DNA of 64,000 bases from Roseateles aquatilis (GCF_002205645.1 NZ_NIOF01000019.1:53469-117468); one strand, 5' to 3'; positions 1-11,209 are shown, counted from the first letter of the stretch. The notes: generated by a model not told the origin, from the sequence alone. Translations and numbers: made by a program.

Positions 1-1142
1 TAGCAGGTCCGCACGCCGTTCCAGGGCAGGTCCGCCACCCGGGTCGGGTCGCCCAGGCGGGCCACGCCCGCGGCGACGGCAATGTCCGTGGCCGTCAGCG
101 TGCCGCCGCCAAAGACGAGGGCCTTGCTGTGGATCGCGTAGCCGACGCTCTGCGGGCCCAGGCTGCCGAAGTCCGACGCGACCAGCGATCCGCCGCCCAG
201 CCCGATGCTGTAGACATCGGGCATGCGGAAGTTGGTCCGCACGCCGCCGACCTCCACCGCCACGCCGGCCTGGCGGGGAAAGCCGCCCTGCAGCACGCCG
301 ACGTCCGACGTGGTGCCGCCGATGTCGACGACGATCGCGTTCTTCTCGCCGGACAGGAAGGCCGCGCCGCGCATCGAGTTGGTCGGCCCCGAGGCCACCG
401 TCAGGATGGGAAAGCGCGCGGCCTGCTCCGCGGCCATCAGCGTGCCGTCGTTCTGGGTCAGGTAGAACGGTGCCGTGATGCCGCTCTCCGCGAGCGCCTG
501 CCGGAACGCGGCGATGACCTCCAACCCCAGCGGCCCCAGGCAGGCGTTCAGGATCGCCGCGTTCTCGCGTTCGAGCAGACCGAGCCGGCCGATCTGCGAC
601 GACAGCGTGAGGCGCGCGTCCGGGATCACCTGGCGGATCAACTCGGCGGCGGCCGTTTCCTGCGCGTCGTTGAGGATGGAGAAGGCGCCGGAGACGGCGA
701 TGTCCTTCAGGCCGAGATCGGCGAAGGCCCGCGCATGGCCGAGGATCTCCGCCGGATCCGGCGTGCCCAGGGGCCGGCCGTCGTATTCGTAGCCGCCGTG
801 GGCCAGGCGCCAGTGCATCTCGACCGCCGCCTGGAAGTCCTCCGGCCAGTCGCTGCCGGGCGGCAGGCCGCGCGTGGCTGGCAACGCCAGGCGCAACACG
901 CCCACCCGGCTCAGCTTGCGACGCTCGACGAGGGCGTTGGTGAAGTGCGTCGTGCCGATCATCACCGCGCCGATCTGCGTCCGCGCCACGCCCGCGCCGG
1001 CCACCACGTCCCGCAGCGCCTGGGCGACGCCGCCGATCACGTCCGCCGTCGTGGGCGTCTTCAACCCGCACAGGACCTCGCGGCCACGCATGACGACGGC
1101 GTCGGTGTTGGTGCCACCGACGTCAATGCCGACTCGAATCAT
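1..1142 (-). CDS. Hydantoinase/oxoprolinase family protein, N-terminal part (runs off the left edge)
   Basis: About 380 residues are visible; the C-terminus lies outside the window. The start is ATG at 1142, with AGGGAG about 8 bases upstream. The N-terminus carries the ASKHA-type phosphate motif GIDVGGTNTDAV (residues 5-16), then IGTTHFTNAL near residue 65, and a second nucleotide motif VVDIGGTTSDVG near residue 270. These are typical of the HyuA/acetophenone-carboxylase alpha subunits, which hydrolyse cyclic amides such as hydantoins or 5-oxoproline with ATP. Substrate cannot be inferred. It is downstream of, and on the same strand as, a TonB-dependent receptor, but hairpins separate the two, so co-transcription is uncertain. 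A HyuB-type partner would be expected to the left. Confidence 0.85.
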   Translation of the reverse strand, partial: MIRVGIDVGGTNTDAVVMRGREVLCGLKTPTTADVIGGVAQALRDVVAGAGVARTQIGAVMIGTTHFTNALVERRKLSRVGVLRLALPATRGLPPGSDWPEDFQAAVEMHWRLAHGGYEYDGRPLGTPDPAEILGHARAFADLGLKDIAVSGAFSILNDAQETAAAELIRQVIPDARLTLSSQIGRLGLLERENAAILNACLGPLGLEVIAAFRQALAESGITAPFYLTQNDGTLMAAEQAARFPILTVASGPTNSMRGAAFLSGEKNAIVVDIGGTTSDVGVLQGGFPRQAGVAVEVGGVRTNFRMPDVYSIGLGGGSLVASDFGSLGPQSVGYAIHSKALVFGGGTLTATDIAVAAGVARLGDPTRVADLPWNGVRTC

Positions 1143-1208
1143 TTGCTGCTCCCTTGCTCGTTGATGCCTTCACGGTGCGACCGCACGTCGGCGGACCGCG
1201 GCCGCTCG

Positions 1209-1267
1209 CACGGTCGTGACCGCGACCGTGTGCGTGCCTGTGCGGGGTCGCCGACGCGACCGTCGGC
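1209..1267 (-). terminator. Tandem hairpins between TonB receptor and hydantoinase gene
   Basis: Two perfect inverted repeats lie side by side: CACGGTCG/CGACCGTG (1209-1216 with 1223-1230) and GCCGACG/CGTCGGC (1250-1256 with 1261-1267). There is no T-run, so this is a stem-loop terminator candidate rather than a proven intrinsic one. It follows the stop of the TonB receptor gene on the minus strand. Confidence 0.4.
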
Positions 1268-1311
1268 GCGCCGGCCCGCGAGACCGTGCGCGGCGTGGTT
1301 CGCCCCGTCGG

Positions 1312-3444
1312 TCACTCGAATCGCCACCGGGCCTCGACCCCGTAGGTGCGCGGCGTCGCCAGCGATCCCAGGTCGTAGGGCAGGCCGCTGTACTTGCCGG
1401 CGTTGTAGTCGGCGTAGTACCGCTTGTTGGCCAGGTTCTTGCCGACCAGCGCGACGGACCAGCGGTCCCTCGATTCGCGCAGCCCGATGCGCAGGCCCCA
1501 CAGGTCCAGCGCCGGCGACACGTTGGCGTTGTCCGGGTGCCAGTACTTCTTGTCGCGGTGCTCGTAGTCCAGCCGGATCGAGCCTTCGATGCCGGCCGCC
1601 ACCGCCTGGGCGTACTGGATGCCGAGGTTCACCTTGAACGGCACGTTCTTGGGCGTGTGGTGGCCGACGGCGCCGGGTTCGGCGCTGTCCTGCTTGATGG
1701 TGCTGTCGGTGATGCCGACGCCGCCGTCGAGCTCCAGCCCCTTGAATGGCAGGTAGCGGAAGTCCAGGTCGAGCCCCTTGAGGTCGACGCGATCGATGTT
1801 GGAGATCACCTGCGCGCTCTGCTTCACGTCGACGTAGAAGAACTGGAAGTTCTTCGAACGGGATGCGAAAACGGCGGAATTCAGCAGCAGCCGGTTGTCG
1901 AGCAGCGTCGTCTTCAGGCCCAGCTCGGCGTTGGTCAGCGTCTCGGGCTTGAAATCGGCCTGGCCGGGCGCGTTGAAGCCGCCGGAGCGGAAACCGGTGC
2001 TGAGCGTGCCGTAGGCCAGCACCTCGGGGTCGAGCTTGTGCGTCAAGGTCACCTTGGGCTGCCACTTGCCGTAGCTGGCCTCGCGCACGCCGCCGTGGAT
2101 CACGTCGGTCTGGCGCCGCTGGTCGCGGTCGTAGCGCAGCGCGGTGGACAGCGTCAGGTCCTTGCGCAGGTCGTAGTCGATCTGGCCGAACACCGCCGAA
2201 GCCTTGTTGCGATTGGATTCCTCGTTCTCCAGGATGCGCTTGGCCGGATCGTCGAACTGGCCGAGCGAGCTGTCGGTGTCGACGAAGGCCCGCGTGTCCA
2301 GGTCGCGCCGGGTGTCCAGGTAGTAGACCCCCGCGATCCAGCGCAACGGCTGGCCGGTGCGGGACGTCAGCCGCAGTTCCTGGCTGATCATGCGCACCTT
2401 CAGGTCCTGCCCCTGGCCCCCCTGGAAACCCAGGCCCAGGAAGCCGCTGGGCATGGCGACGGGGTTGCTGAAGTCGAGGTCGCCGCGGTAGCCCTCGCGC
2501 AGCCGGGTATAGCTGGTGATGGCGGTGAAGGTGCCCAGCGCCAGGTCGGCCTCGACCTTGGCGCTGAAGTCGTCGGTGCGACCCGTCGTCTTGCCCAGGA
2601 TGTTCTGCACCGGCAGGGCGATGTCGCTGGGTTTGCCGCTGGCGACGATGGAGTCCCAGGTGGCGCCGGCCTTGAAGTCGACGGTGCTGGCGCGCAGGTC
2701 GACCTGCACGTCGCTGTTCGGGCGCAGCAGCAGCTTGGCCCGCAACGAGTTGTCGTGGTCCACGCCATCGATCTTGCGGCCGAGGTAGGCGTTCTCCTGG
2801 AGGCCGCTGGTATGCAGCGTCTGGCCGACGATGCGGAACAGCGCCACGTCCTCCTTCAACGCGCCGCTGACGCCGCCCGACAGCTCGCGCTTGCCGCCGT
2901 TGCCCAGTTCCGCGCCGACAAAACCCTCCAGCTTGTTGCTCGGGGCCTTGGTCTCGATGTTGATCGCGCCGCCGATGGCGTTGCGGCCGTACAGCGCGCC
3001 TTGCGGCCCCTTGAGCACCTCGATCCGTTCGATGTCGAACAGATTCATCTTGAGCTGCTTCTGGTTGTTCTGCGGCACGCCGTCGACGACGACCGCGACC
3101 GGCGAGTCCGCGTTGTTGATCTGCGTCACGCCGCGCAGCACGACGAACGAGTTGCCGTAGGTGAAGCTGTTGTCGAAGGACATGTTCGGCGTCAGGTTCA
3201 CGAAGTCCTGCGTGCTGGCGATGCCCATGCTGGTGATCTGCTTGGCCGAGAAGGCCTTGACGGCCACGGGCACGTCCTGCAACAGCTCCAGCCGGCGCTG
3301 CGAGCTCACCACGACGGTCTCGAGCTTGGTGCCCGCGTCGCTGGCCGCGGCGGCCGGCGCGGGCGGCTGCTGCTGCTGCGCATGGGCCTGCAGCGCGGCG
3401 AGGGTGGCCAGGACGAGGGGAAGGGGGCGGGGAGGGCGGCGCAT
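1312..3444 (-). CDS. TonB-dependent outer-membrane receptor
   Basis: A 710-residue protein. The chosen ATG (3444) has AGGAG about 9 bases upstream and begins a signal peptide (MRRPPRPLPLVLATLAALQAHA). The plug domain follows from about residue 40 (ETVVVSSQRR, the receptor-type box, then RIEVLKGPQGALYGRNAIGG near residue 145). A beta-barrel fills the remainder, with the usual terminal aromatic strand (VEARWRFE). Such receptors import iron chelates, vitamins or glycans using TonB energy; the plug does not tell which. An in-frame upstream start would add 59 residues before the signal peptide and is unlikely. The gene is divergent from the MalT-like regulator at 3633, which may control it. Confidence 0.9.
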   Translation of the reverse strand: MRRPPRPLPLVLATLAALQAHAQQQQPPAPAAAASDAGTKLETVVVSSQRRLELLQDVPVAVKAFSAKQITSMGIASTQDFVNLTPNMSFDNSFTYGNSFVVLRGVTQINNADSPVAVVVDGVPQNNQKQLKMNLFDIERIEVLKGPQGALYGRNAIGGAINIETKAPSNKLEGFVGAELGNGGKRELSGGVSGALKEDVALFRIVGQTLHTSGLQENAYLGRKIDGVDHDNSLRAKLLLRPNSDVQVDLRASTVDFKAGATWDSIVASGKPSDIALPVQNILGKTTGRTDDFSAKVEADLALGTFTAITSYTRLREGYRGDLDFSNPVAMPSGFLGLGFQGGQGQDLKVRMISQELRLTSRTGQPLRWIAGVYYLDTRRDLDTRAFVDTDSSLGQFDDPAKRILENEESNRNKASAVFGQIDYDLRKDLTLSTALRYDRDQRRQTDVIHGGVREASYGKWQPKVTLTHKLDPEVLAYGTLSTGFRSGGFNAPGQADFKPETLTNAELGLKTTLLDNRLLLNSAVFASRSKNFQFFYVDVKQSAQVISNIDRVDLKGLDLDFRYLPFKGLELDGGVGITDSTIKQDSAEPGAVGHHTPKNVPFKVNLGIQYAQAVAAGIEGSIRLDYEHRDKKYWHPDNANVSPALDLWGLRIGLRESRDRWSVALVGKNLANKRYYADYNAGKYSGLPYDLGSLATPRTYGVEARWRFE

Positions 3445-3632
3445 CGGGGAGGCTCCTGTGTCGCCGGTTGGACCGGCTTGGCGGGGTGGGCTGTGGCAAG
3501 TCTCGATTTCAGGGGCCCTCATGACAATGGACGCGGTGGGGGATGGGCGGGTGAGATTCGGGTGATGGGGCAAACCCAGCCCCGGAAAACGCGGCGGTGT
3601 CCGGGGGACCCGCGCGAGCACAATCGCACCGC

Positions 3633-6269
3633 ATGTCGGCCGTCTCCCTCAGCCTCCGTTTCGAGCCCATCGTCGATGTCGATGAGGCGCTGTGGCGCCA
3701 GCGCGTGATCGATCAATTGCAGGCCGCGCCCCCGATCGGTGCGCGGCTGACCTTGCTCAGCGCGCCGGCCGGCTTCGGCAAGACCACGGTGCTGGCGCAG
3801 GTGGCGGCGCAGACCCGCGACAACGGCCAGCCGGTGGCCTGGCTGAACTGCGACGAGCGAGACAAGGACCCGGCCATGTTTGCCGACAACCTGGCCGCGG
3901 CGCTGGCGCGTTGCGATCCGGGCCCGGCCGGGGCGGAGGCGGCGCTGCTGGATCGCCTCGCGGCCTTGAGCGAGCCGCTGCTGCTGTGCATCGACGACTT
4001 CGAGCGCGCGTCCGGTCCCGAGGTCGACGGGCTGGTGGAGCAACTGGCCCGCGTGGCGCCAGCCGGGCTTCGCATCGTGCTGGCCAGCCGCGAGATGCCG
4101 CACCATCAGCTGACGCGGCTGCAACTGGCCGGCAAGCTGCGGCTGGTCGACGCCGAGTCGCTGCGCTTCAACCTCGACGAGGCCAAGCGCCTGCTCGGCG
4201 GCGCGCTGTCCGAGCAGGACGCGGCGCAGATGTCGGCCTACGCGGACGGATGGCCCTTCGCGCTGCAACTCGCCCGGTTGCGCGCCGACGGCGGGGCGAT
4301 GCCGCCCGCGCTGGGCCGCGAGGCGATCAAGATCCCGCGGCGGCAAATCTTCGACTACCTGGCCAACGAAGTGCTGGCGACGCTGCCCGCGCCGCTGGTG
4401 GAGTTTCTGAGCGACGTCTCGCCGCTGGAGCGGGTGGACGTGGCGTCGGCCAACGCCCTGCGCGAGCGCGATGACAGCCAGGCCCTGATCCGCCAGCTGG
4501 CGCGCATCCGGCCGGTGGTGATCGTGGACGAGGACAACTGGTCCGCGCGGCTCCATCCGCTGCTGCGCGACTACCTGACGGACTCGCTGGAGTCGAGCTC
4601 GCCGGGCCGCGCGGCGGCGTTGCATCTGCGCGCCGCCCGTCACCTGGCAAGCCGCGGCGAGCTGCACGAGGCGGTGGCCCACGCGGTGGCCGGCGGCCGC
4701 CTCGACCTGGGCGCCGACCTGATCGAGGAGGCCGGCGCCTTCCGGCTCGTCGCGACCGAGGGCGCGGTCCGCCTGCGGCTCATCCTGGAGCAGTTGCCCG
4801 ACGTGGTGATCCGGCGCCGGCCTCGGCTGCGCCTGATCCAGATGATGCAGCTGGTGCTGGACGGCGGCACCGTCGGCGTGCTGCCGGAGTTCGAGCGCCT
4901 GGAGCGGCAGATTCGCGACGCCGACAGCGGTCCCGAGGACCCGGCCCGTTTCGACCTGGAGATCGTCCGGTGCACGATGCAGATCCAGGCGTCGTCGCAT
5001 CACCTGCGCTTCTCGCCGTGGTCCGCGCTGGACCAGGGCATTCAGCTGGCGCGCGCGCACGACGCGGACGACGAGCGCCTGCTGGCCTGCACCGTGCCCA
5101 TCGAGATCTTCTTCCTGCATCGCTACGGCCCCATCGATCGCTGCGAGCGGCGCGTCCGGGAGATGGAGGCGCTGTACGCGCATGGCGCCTACGGCGGCAA
5201 CAGCCAGTGGATGTCGCTCTATCACGCGCGCACGGCGATGGCGCAAGGCGACCTGGCCAAGGCCGACCGGCACATCCGCCTGTCGCTGCAGCAGGACGCG
5301 AACTTCCTCAACTTCCGGCAAGGCTCGCTGCATCAACTGGTGCAGGTCCTGCTCGGCCGCCTGGCCTACCAGCGCGGCGAGCTGACGGCGGCGCGCGAGC
5401 ACTTCGACGAGATCCCGGCCTCGCCGATGCGGCTCTTCGAAATCCTGAGCGGCAGCTTCGTCGAGGCCGCGTTCTGCGAATTCGCGCTGGGCCACACGGA
5501 CCGCGCCCTGGCGCTGCTCCAGGAGGCGCGCGAGCTGGCCTTCGAGGAGAACCTGCCGCAACTGGACGCGATGGCGGGGGCCGCGCAGGTCGAGCTGCTG
5601 GGGCGGCTCGGGGATCTGGACGGCATGCGCGCGATGGCGGAGCGCATCAAGCTCGACGCGCTGTGGGACCTCGCGCAGGAGCCGTTCGCGTTGCCCTGGG
5701 TGCTGGTGGAGGTGACGGCGCGGGCCGTCTTCTGCCAGCGCCTGCTGACCGGGCAGGCGGCGCGGGCCGAAGCGGTGGGGCATGCCCTGGAGACGCTCGC
5801 CCAAGGCAGCGGGCATCGGATCACCGCGCTGTGCGCGGCGCTGATGCTGGCGCGGTCCACGCAGGACGACGCGGCGCTGCGGCGGGCGCTGGCGCTTGGT
5901 CAACGGGCGGGCGTCGTCCAGACCTTCATCGACTTCGGCGCCGAATTGATGGCGCAGGTGCGGACCTGGCTGCAGCAGGCCGATGCCCCCGGCTCGCCCG
6001 AGGCGACCTGGGCGGCGCGCGTGCTCCAGGCGTGGGAGCAGCGCTTTCACGAGCGGGCCCACGGGGCCGTGGCGACCTTGCTGACGCCGCGGGAGCTCGA
6101 CGTGTTGTGCGAGCTGGCCAAGGACCACGCGACCAAGCAGATCGCGAAGAACCTGATGCTGTCGCCGGAGACGGTCAAGCACCACCTCAAGTCGATCTTC
6201 GCGAAGCTCGACGTGCGCAGCCGGGAGGAGGCGATCCTCGAAGCCCGGCGGCGGGCGGTGATGCCCTGA
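3633..6269 (+). CDS. LuxR-family ATP-dependent regulator of the MalT/LAL type
   Basis: An 878-residue regulator. Near the N-terminus is a P-loop (APAGFGKT, residues 44-51), then a STAND-type NTPase with CIDDFE as Walker B near residue 125, a long helical/TPR-like middle, and a C-terminal GerE HTH (LTPRELDVLCELA to KLDVRSREEAI). MalT-like proteins bind an inducer and ATP, oligomerise and activate transcription. The ATG at 3633 is preferred over a GTG at 3597 because the extra 12 residues look unstructured; no good ribosome site is visible for either. It is divergent from the TonB receptor (188 bases between starts), which suggests it senses that receptor's substrate; this is inference. Confidence 0.88.
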   Translation: MSAVSLSLRFEPIVDVDEALWRQRVIDQLQAAPPIGARLTLLSAPAGFGKTTVLAQVAAQTRDNGQPVAWLNCDERDKDPAMFADNLAAALARCDPGPAGAEAALLDRLAALSEPLLLCIDDFERASGPEVDGLVEQLARVAPAGLRIVLASREMPHHQLTRLQLAGKLRLVDAESLRFNLDEAKRLLGGALSEQDAAQMSAYADGWPFALQLARLRADGGAMPPALGREAIKIPRRQIFDYLANEVLATLPAPLVEFLSDVSPLERVDVASANALRERDDSQALIRQLARIRPVVIVDEDNWSARLHPLLRDYLTDSLESSSPGRAAALHLRAARHLASRGELHEAVAHAVAGGRLDLGADLIEEAGAFRLVATEGAVRLRLILEQLPDVVIRRRPRLRLIQMMQLVLDGGTVGVLPEFERLERQIRDADSGPEDPARFDLEIVRCTMQIQASSHHLRFSPWSALDQGIQLARAHDADDERLLACTVPIEIFFLHRYGPIDRCERRVREMEALYAHGAYGGNSQWMSLYHARTAMAQGDLAKADRHIRLSLQQDANFLNFRQGSLHQLVQVLLGRLAYQRGELTAAREHFDEIPASPMRLFEILSGSFVEAAFCEFALGHTDRALALLQEARELAFEENLPQLDAMAGAAQVELLGRLGDLDGMRAMAERIKLDALWDLAQEPFALPWVLVEVTARAVFCQRLLTGQAARAEAVGHALETLAQGSGHRITALCAALMLARSTQDDAALRRALALGQRAGVVQTFIDFGAELMAQVRTWLQQADAPGSPEATWAARVLQAWEQRFHERAHGAVATLLTPRELDVLCELAKDHATKQIAKNLMLSPETVKHHLKSIFAKLDVRSREEAILEARRRAVMP

Positions 6270-6524
6270 CGTGATGATGCGGTGACGGCGCGGCGCCAGC
6301 CGCGCGGCTGAGCGACGCCGAGCGCCTGACCCGCGGCACGGACGGCGGCGAGCCCGCGAACCTCGCGTTTACCCTTGGATGAAACGCTCCGACTCAAAGT
6401 CCCCTGGCTTGTGAGATGAGTTGACTCCCTGAAGCGCGTTTCCCGAGCCGATCAGGAATCAATTGCTGCCGTCCAGCGGAAAGAATCTCTCGTCTTTCCA
6501 CTTGTCCTCCGGGCCCACCGAGCC

Positions 6525-7730
<1,206 letters not shown>

Positions 7731-7802
7731 CCCGCCGCCCGCCTTGAGCGAGGGCGATGCTGCTGATCGCCCGCGCAAGGGTTCTTCCCAGGGCCTTGAA
7801 CG

Positions 7803-7840
7803 TCAGTCCTGCTTAATATAACGAAAGACTGATGTATTGA
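7803..7840 (+). promoter_or_regulatory. Possible operator/promoter region of the sox operon
   Basis: Upstream of soxC is an AT-rich island. It has a perfect inverted repeat TCAGTC/GACTGA (7803-7808 and 7827-7832) around TTAATATAA, followed by CTGATGTATTGA (7829-7840). A related 12-mer, CTGATACAGTGA, lies at 17835-17846, just upstream of the ArsR-type gene (9 of 12 identical). A shared repressor site is plausible. No convincing -35/-10 pair with 17-base spacing was found. Confidence 0.35.
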
Positions 7841-7993
7841 AGGCGTGCACGCCGGCCCGGCCGGCGCGTGCACTCCGACTCGCCCGGCGAGCCGGACTCG
7901 GAGACCCAGGAAACAAGGCATCCTCATGAACGGCAGCTTGGAGCGGTGGACGGCCGCGACGAAGGCGATGGCGCTGCGCCCGGGAGCGGACGC

Positions 7994-9361
7994 ATGAGCG
8001 GCGTCGACCAGGAGTCCGGACGACTGTTGAAGGCACCCGAGGGCTTTCTCTCGCCCAACGGCATCCGCGAGGTGATGGTGGAGGCGAAGCATGGCCGCCG
8101 CGATTTCGTGCGCGGCGCCTTCGCCGCGGCGCTGACCGGCGTGACCGGCCACGCGCTGGCCCGCGATCCCGTGCCCGCCGAGGGTGATCCCGCCATCCTG
8201 ACGCTGCCCGAGCACACCACGGGCCTGGGCCAGGCCGTCGTCACCGATGGCTACGGCAAGCCGTCGAAGTACGAGACCAACGTCCAGCGCCGCCAGAGCC
8301 CCGGCCTGACCCAGACCGCGCAGGCCTCGGTGTCCTTCGCGCCGCTGCAGTCGCTCTTCGGCATCGTCACGCCCAGCGGGCTGCATTTCGAGCGGCATCA
8401 CCAGGGCTGGTGGGACATCGATCCGTCCAGGCACCGCCTGATGATCAACGGCAGCGACGACCGCATCATCAGGACGCCCATGGTCTTCACGATGGACGAG
8501 CTGATGCGGCTGCCCAGCGTCAGCCGCTTCCACTTCATCGAGTGCGGCGCCAACACCGGCATGGAATGGGGCAACGTCGCGGTGCCGACCTGCCAGTACA
8601 CGCACGGCATGCTGAGCTGCAGCGAGTTCACCGGCGTGCCGCTGCGCCTGATCTTCGATCGTTGCGGCGTCGACTACAAACGCGCCCGCTACGTCCTGGC
8701 CGAGGGCGCGGACGGCTCCAGCATGACCCGCACCGTGCCCATGGAGCTGGTGGAGAGCGGCGAGGTGCTGCTGGCCTACGGCCAGAACGGCGAGATGCTG
8801 CGGCCCGAGCAGGGCTACCCGCTGCGCCTGGTGGTGCCGGGCGTGCAGGGCGTGAGCTGGGTCAAGTACCTGCGCCGGCTGGAGGTCGGCGACATGCCCT
8901 ACGCGACCAAGGACGAGGCCATCCACTACGTCGACCTGATGCCCGGCGGGCAGCACCGGCAGTACAGCAGCACGCAGGAGTGCAAGAGCGTCGTCACCAC
9001 GCCGTCCGGCGGGCAAGTGCTGCTGGACAAGGGCTACTACCAGATCAGCGGGCTGGCCTGGTCGGGACGCGGCAAGGTGCGGCAGGTCGACGTCACCACC
9101 GACGGCGGACGCAACTGGCGCACGGCGCGGCTGCAGGACCCGGTGATGAGCAAGTGCCTGACGCGCTTCTCGCTCGACTGGCAGTGGGACGGCAAACCCG
9201 CCATCGTGCAGAGCCGCGCCATCGACGACACCGGCTACGTGCAGCCGCAGTACCGCCAGTTGCGCGAGGTGCGCGGCACCCGCTCGATCTATCACAACAA
9301 CGCGATCCAGTCCTGGCTGGTCCAGGAAAGCGGCGAGGTGCGCAATGTTCAGCTTTCATAG
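7994..9361 (+). CDS. soxC: Sulfane dehydrogenase molybdenum subunit SoxC
   Basis: A 454-residue periplasmic molybdoprotein of the sulfite-oxidase family. A twin-arginine signal (RRDFVRGAFAAAL, about residues 34-46) sits behind a long N-region, as usual for SoxC. The molybdenum-ligating cysteine is in HFIECGANT. The C-terminal dimerisation domain includes TTDGGRNWRTA. With SoxD it oxidises SoxY-bound sulfane, releasing six electrons, so thiosulfate can be oxidised fully to sulfate. ATG 7994 has GGGAG 8 bases upstream; a longer frame from 7868 is not needed. It overlaps soxD by 17 bases and heads the sox operon. Confidence 0.95.
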   Translation: MSGVDQESGRLLKAPEGFLSPNGIREVMVEAKHGRRDFVRGAFAAALTGVTGHALARDPVPAEGDPAILTLPEHTTGLGQAVVTDGYGKPSKYETNVQRRQSPGLTQTAQASVSFAPLQSLFGIVTPSGLHFERHHQGWWDIDPSRHRLMINGSDDRIIRTPMVFTMDELMRLPSVSRFHFIECGANTGMEWGNVAVPTCQYTHGMLSCSEFTGVPLRLIFDRCGVDYKRARYVLAEGADGSSMTRTVPMELVESGEVLLAYGQNGEMLRPEQGYPLRLVVPGVQGVSWVKYLRRLEVGDMPYATKDEAIHYVDLMPGGQHRQYSSTQECKSVVTTPSGGQVLLDKGYYQISGLAWSGRGKVRQVDVTTDGGRNWRTARLQDPVMSKCLTRFSLDWQWDGKPAIVQSRAIDDTGYVQPQYRQLREVRGTRSIYHNNAIQSWLVQESGEVRNVQLS

Positions 9362-10613
9362 TTGCGGGGCCTGCGTCGCCAGCGTGGCGGCGGCGATGAC
9401 GATCACGCTGGTGGTGCACGCGCAGCCGGGCGTGAAGCCCGCCGCCGCGTCTCCCGCCGCGCCCGCCGACAAGCCGGCCACGCGGGCCGACGCCGCCTAT
9501 CCCGGCATCGGCCGGGCGGCCACCCCCGCGGAGATCAAGGCCTGGGACATCGACGTGCGGCCCGACTTCAAGGGCCTGCCCAAGGGCTCCGGATCGGTCG
9601 CCCAGGGCCAGGACGTCTGGGAGGCACGATGTGCGTCCTGTCATGGCGTCTTCGGCGAGAGCAACGAGGTGTTCTCGCCGCTGGTGGGCGGCACCACGGC
9701 GGACGACATCAAGACGGGCCACGTCGCGCGGCTCAACGACCGCGGCTTCCCCGGCCGCACCACGCTGATGAAGGTGGCGACCGTCTCCACGCTGTGGGAC
9801 TACATCCATCGCGCCATGCCGTGGAACGCGCCCAAGTCGCTCAAGACCGACGAGGTCTACGCCGTCACCGCCTACCTGCTGAACCTGGGCGGCGTCGTGC
9901 CGGACGACTTCACCCTCAGCGACGCCAACATCGCGCAGGTGCAGGCGCGCCTGCCCAACCGCAACGGCATGACGACGGCGCATGCGCTGTGGCCGGGCAA
10001 GTCGCTGGACAAGGCCGTGGCGCCCGACGTCAAGGCGGTCGCATGCATGCGGGACTGCGCCACCGAGGCCAAGGTGGCCTCGCTGCTGCCCGACCACGCC
10101 CGCAACAACAACGGCAACCTCGCGGAACAGCAACGCCTGGTCGGACCGCAGCGCGGGGTGGATACCTCGCGGCCGGCCGCGCCCGGCGGCGACGTGATCG
10201 CGCAGGTCGCGCTGGCCTCGCCCATGCCCGCGACGGTGAGCGGGACCACGCCGGCGCCCGCGGCGGCCCAGCCCGCGACGAAGGCATCGCCGGGCCCGAC
10301 CGGTCCATCACCCGCCGCCGCCCCCTCCGCGTCGGCATCCGCGGCGCCGGCCACCGCGTCCGCGCTGGCCCTGCTCAAGAAGAACAGCTGCACCGCCTGC
10401 CACGGCATGGAGCAGAAGGTGGTGGGGCCGGGCTTCAAGCAGGTGGCGGCGAAGTACGCCGGCCGGGCCGACGCGGTGGCCCATCTCGCGGCGCGCATCA
10501 AGAGCGGCGGGCAAGGCGTCTGGGGGCCGATCCCGATGCCACCGCAATCGCTGGGCGAGGCTGACCTGAACACCCTCGCGACGTGGCTCGCGGCGGGCGC
10601 GCCACCGCGTTGA
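9345..10613 (+). CDS. soxD: Sulfane dehydrogenase diheme cytochrome SoxD
   Basis: A 422-residue exported c-type cytochrome with two haem sites, CASCH (96-100) and CTACH (349-353). They are joined by an Ala/Pro-rich linker (about 290-340). The N-terminus is a hydrophobic signal sequence ending near HAQ (residue 27). SoxD accepts electrons from the SoxC molybdenum centre. Two haems match the Paracoccus-type SoxD. The start overlaps the end of soxC, indicating translational coupling. Confidence 0.95.
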   Translation: MFSFHSCGACVASVAAAMTITLVVHAQPGVKPAAASPAAPADKPATRADAAYPGIGRAATPAEIKAWDIDVRPDFKGLPKGSGSVAQGQDVWEARCASCHGVFGESNEVFSPLVGGTTADDIKTGHVARLNDRGFPGRTTLMKVATVSTLWDYIHRAMPWNAPKSLKTDEVYAVTAYLLNLGGVVPDDFTLSDANIAQVQARLPNRNGMTTAHALWPGKSLDKAVAPDVKAVACMRDCATEAKVASLLPDHARNNNGNLAEQQRLVGPQRGVDTSRPAAPGGDVIAQVALASPMPATVSGTTPAPAAAQPATKASPGPTGPSPAAAPSASASAAPATASALALLKKNSCTACHGMEQKVVGPGFKQVAAKYAGRADAVAHLAARIKSGGQGVWGPIPMPPQSLGEADLNTLATWLAAGAPPR

Positions 10614-10750
10614 ACCGCCCGGGCGCCGACGCGTCGCGCGTCCCTCGGCAGGAGCGACCGTCCCGTCCATCAGGAATGCACCGATGCGCGTGCGCGCGCA
10701 TCGGCCCTAAGGTCCGATCACAAGCCAGAACACACATGAAGGAGACAAGC

Positions 10751-11209
10751 ATGCTGACACGTCGCAAGGCGCTGACCCGATCCGCGCAAGTGGCCCTGAT
10801 GCTGGGCCAGCTGGGGCTGTTGCCCCGCGTCGCCGCGGCCGCCTACGCCACGGCGGCCTTCGAGGCCAAGACCGTTCCCGAGCTGATGAAGGCGCTGGGC
10901 GCGGGCGCGCCCGCGGAGAGCAAGGACGTCACCATCACCGCGCCCGACATCGCCGAGAACGGCGCCGTCGTGCCGGTGGGCGCGGCCACCACGCTGCCGG
11001 GCGCCAAGCGCCTGCTGATCCTGGTGGAGAAGAACCCCAGCGTGCTGTCCGCCGCCTTCGACGTCAACGAGTCGGTGGAGCCCGCCTTCACCACTCGCGT
11101 GAAGATGGGCCAGACCTCCAACGTGATGGCCGTGGCGCTGATGGCCGACGGCCGCGTGCTGTTCGCGCAGAAGGAAGTGAAGGTCACGCTCGGTGGCTGC
11201 GGCGGCTGA
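10751..11209 (+). CDS. soxY: Sulfur carrier protein subunit SoxY
   Basis: A 152-residue protein with a Tat-like signal (LTRRKALTRSAQVALMLG). The C-terminal swinging arm GGCGG has a cysteine that carries the sulfur intermediate covalently during thiosulfate oxidation. The ATG at 10751 has AAGGAG 8 bases upstream; an ATG 15 bases earlier lies before this site and is rejected. It acts in the periplasm as the SoxYZ heterodimer with the next gene. Confidence 0.96.
   Translation: MLTRRKALTRSAQVALMLGQLGLLPRVAAAAYATAAFEAKTVPELMKALGAGAPAESKDVTITAPDIAENGAVVPVGAATTLPGAKRLLILVEKNPSVLSAAFDVNESVEPAFTTRVKMGQTSNVMAVALMADGRVLFAQKEVKVTLGGCGG

Noticed and set aside
1139..3499. Second long frame over the TonB receptor gene on the same strand
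   Set aside because: It is a frame-shifted shadow of the receptor with Arg/Pro-rich composition and no signal peptide or motif.
3519..6185. Long open frame antisense to the MalT-like regulator
   Set aside because: In this GC-rich DNA the antisense frame stays open because of codon bias. It is rich in Arg/Gln/His/Leu without domain motifs, while the sense frame has clear NTPase and HTH motifs.
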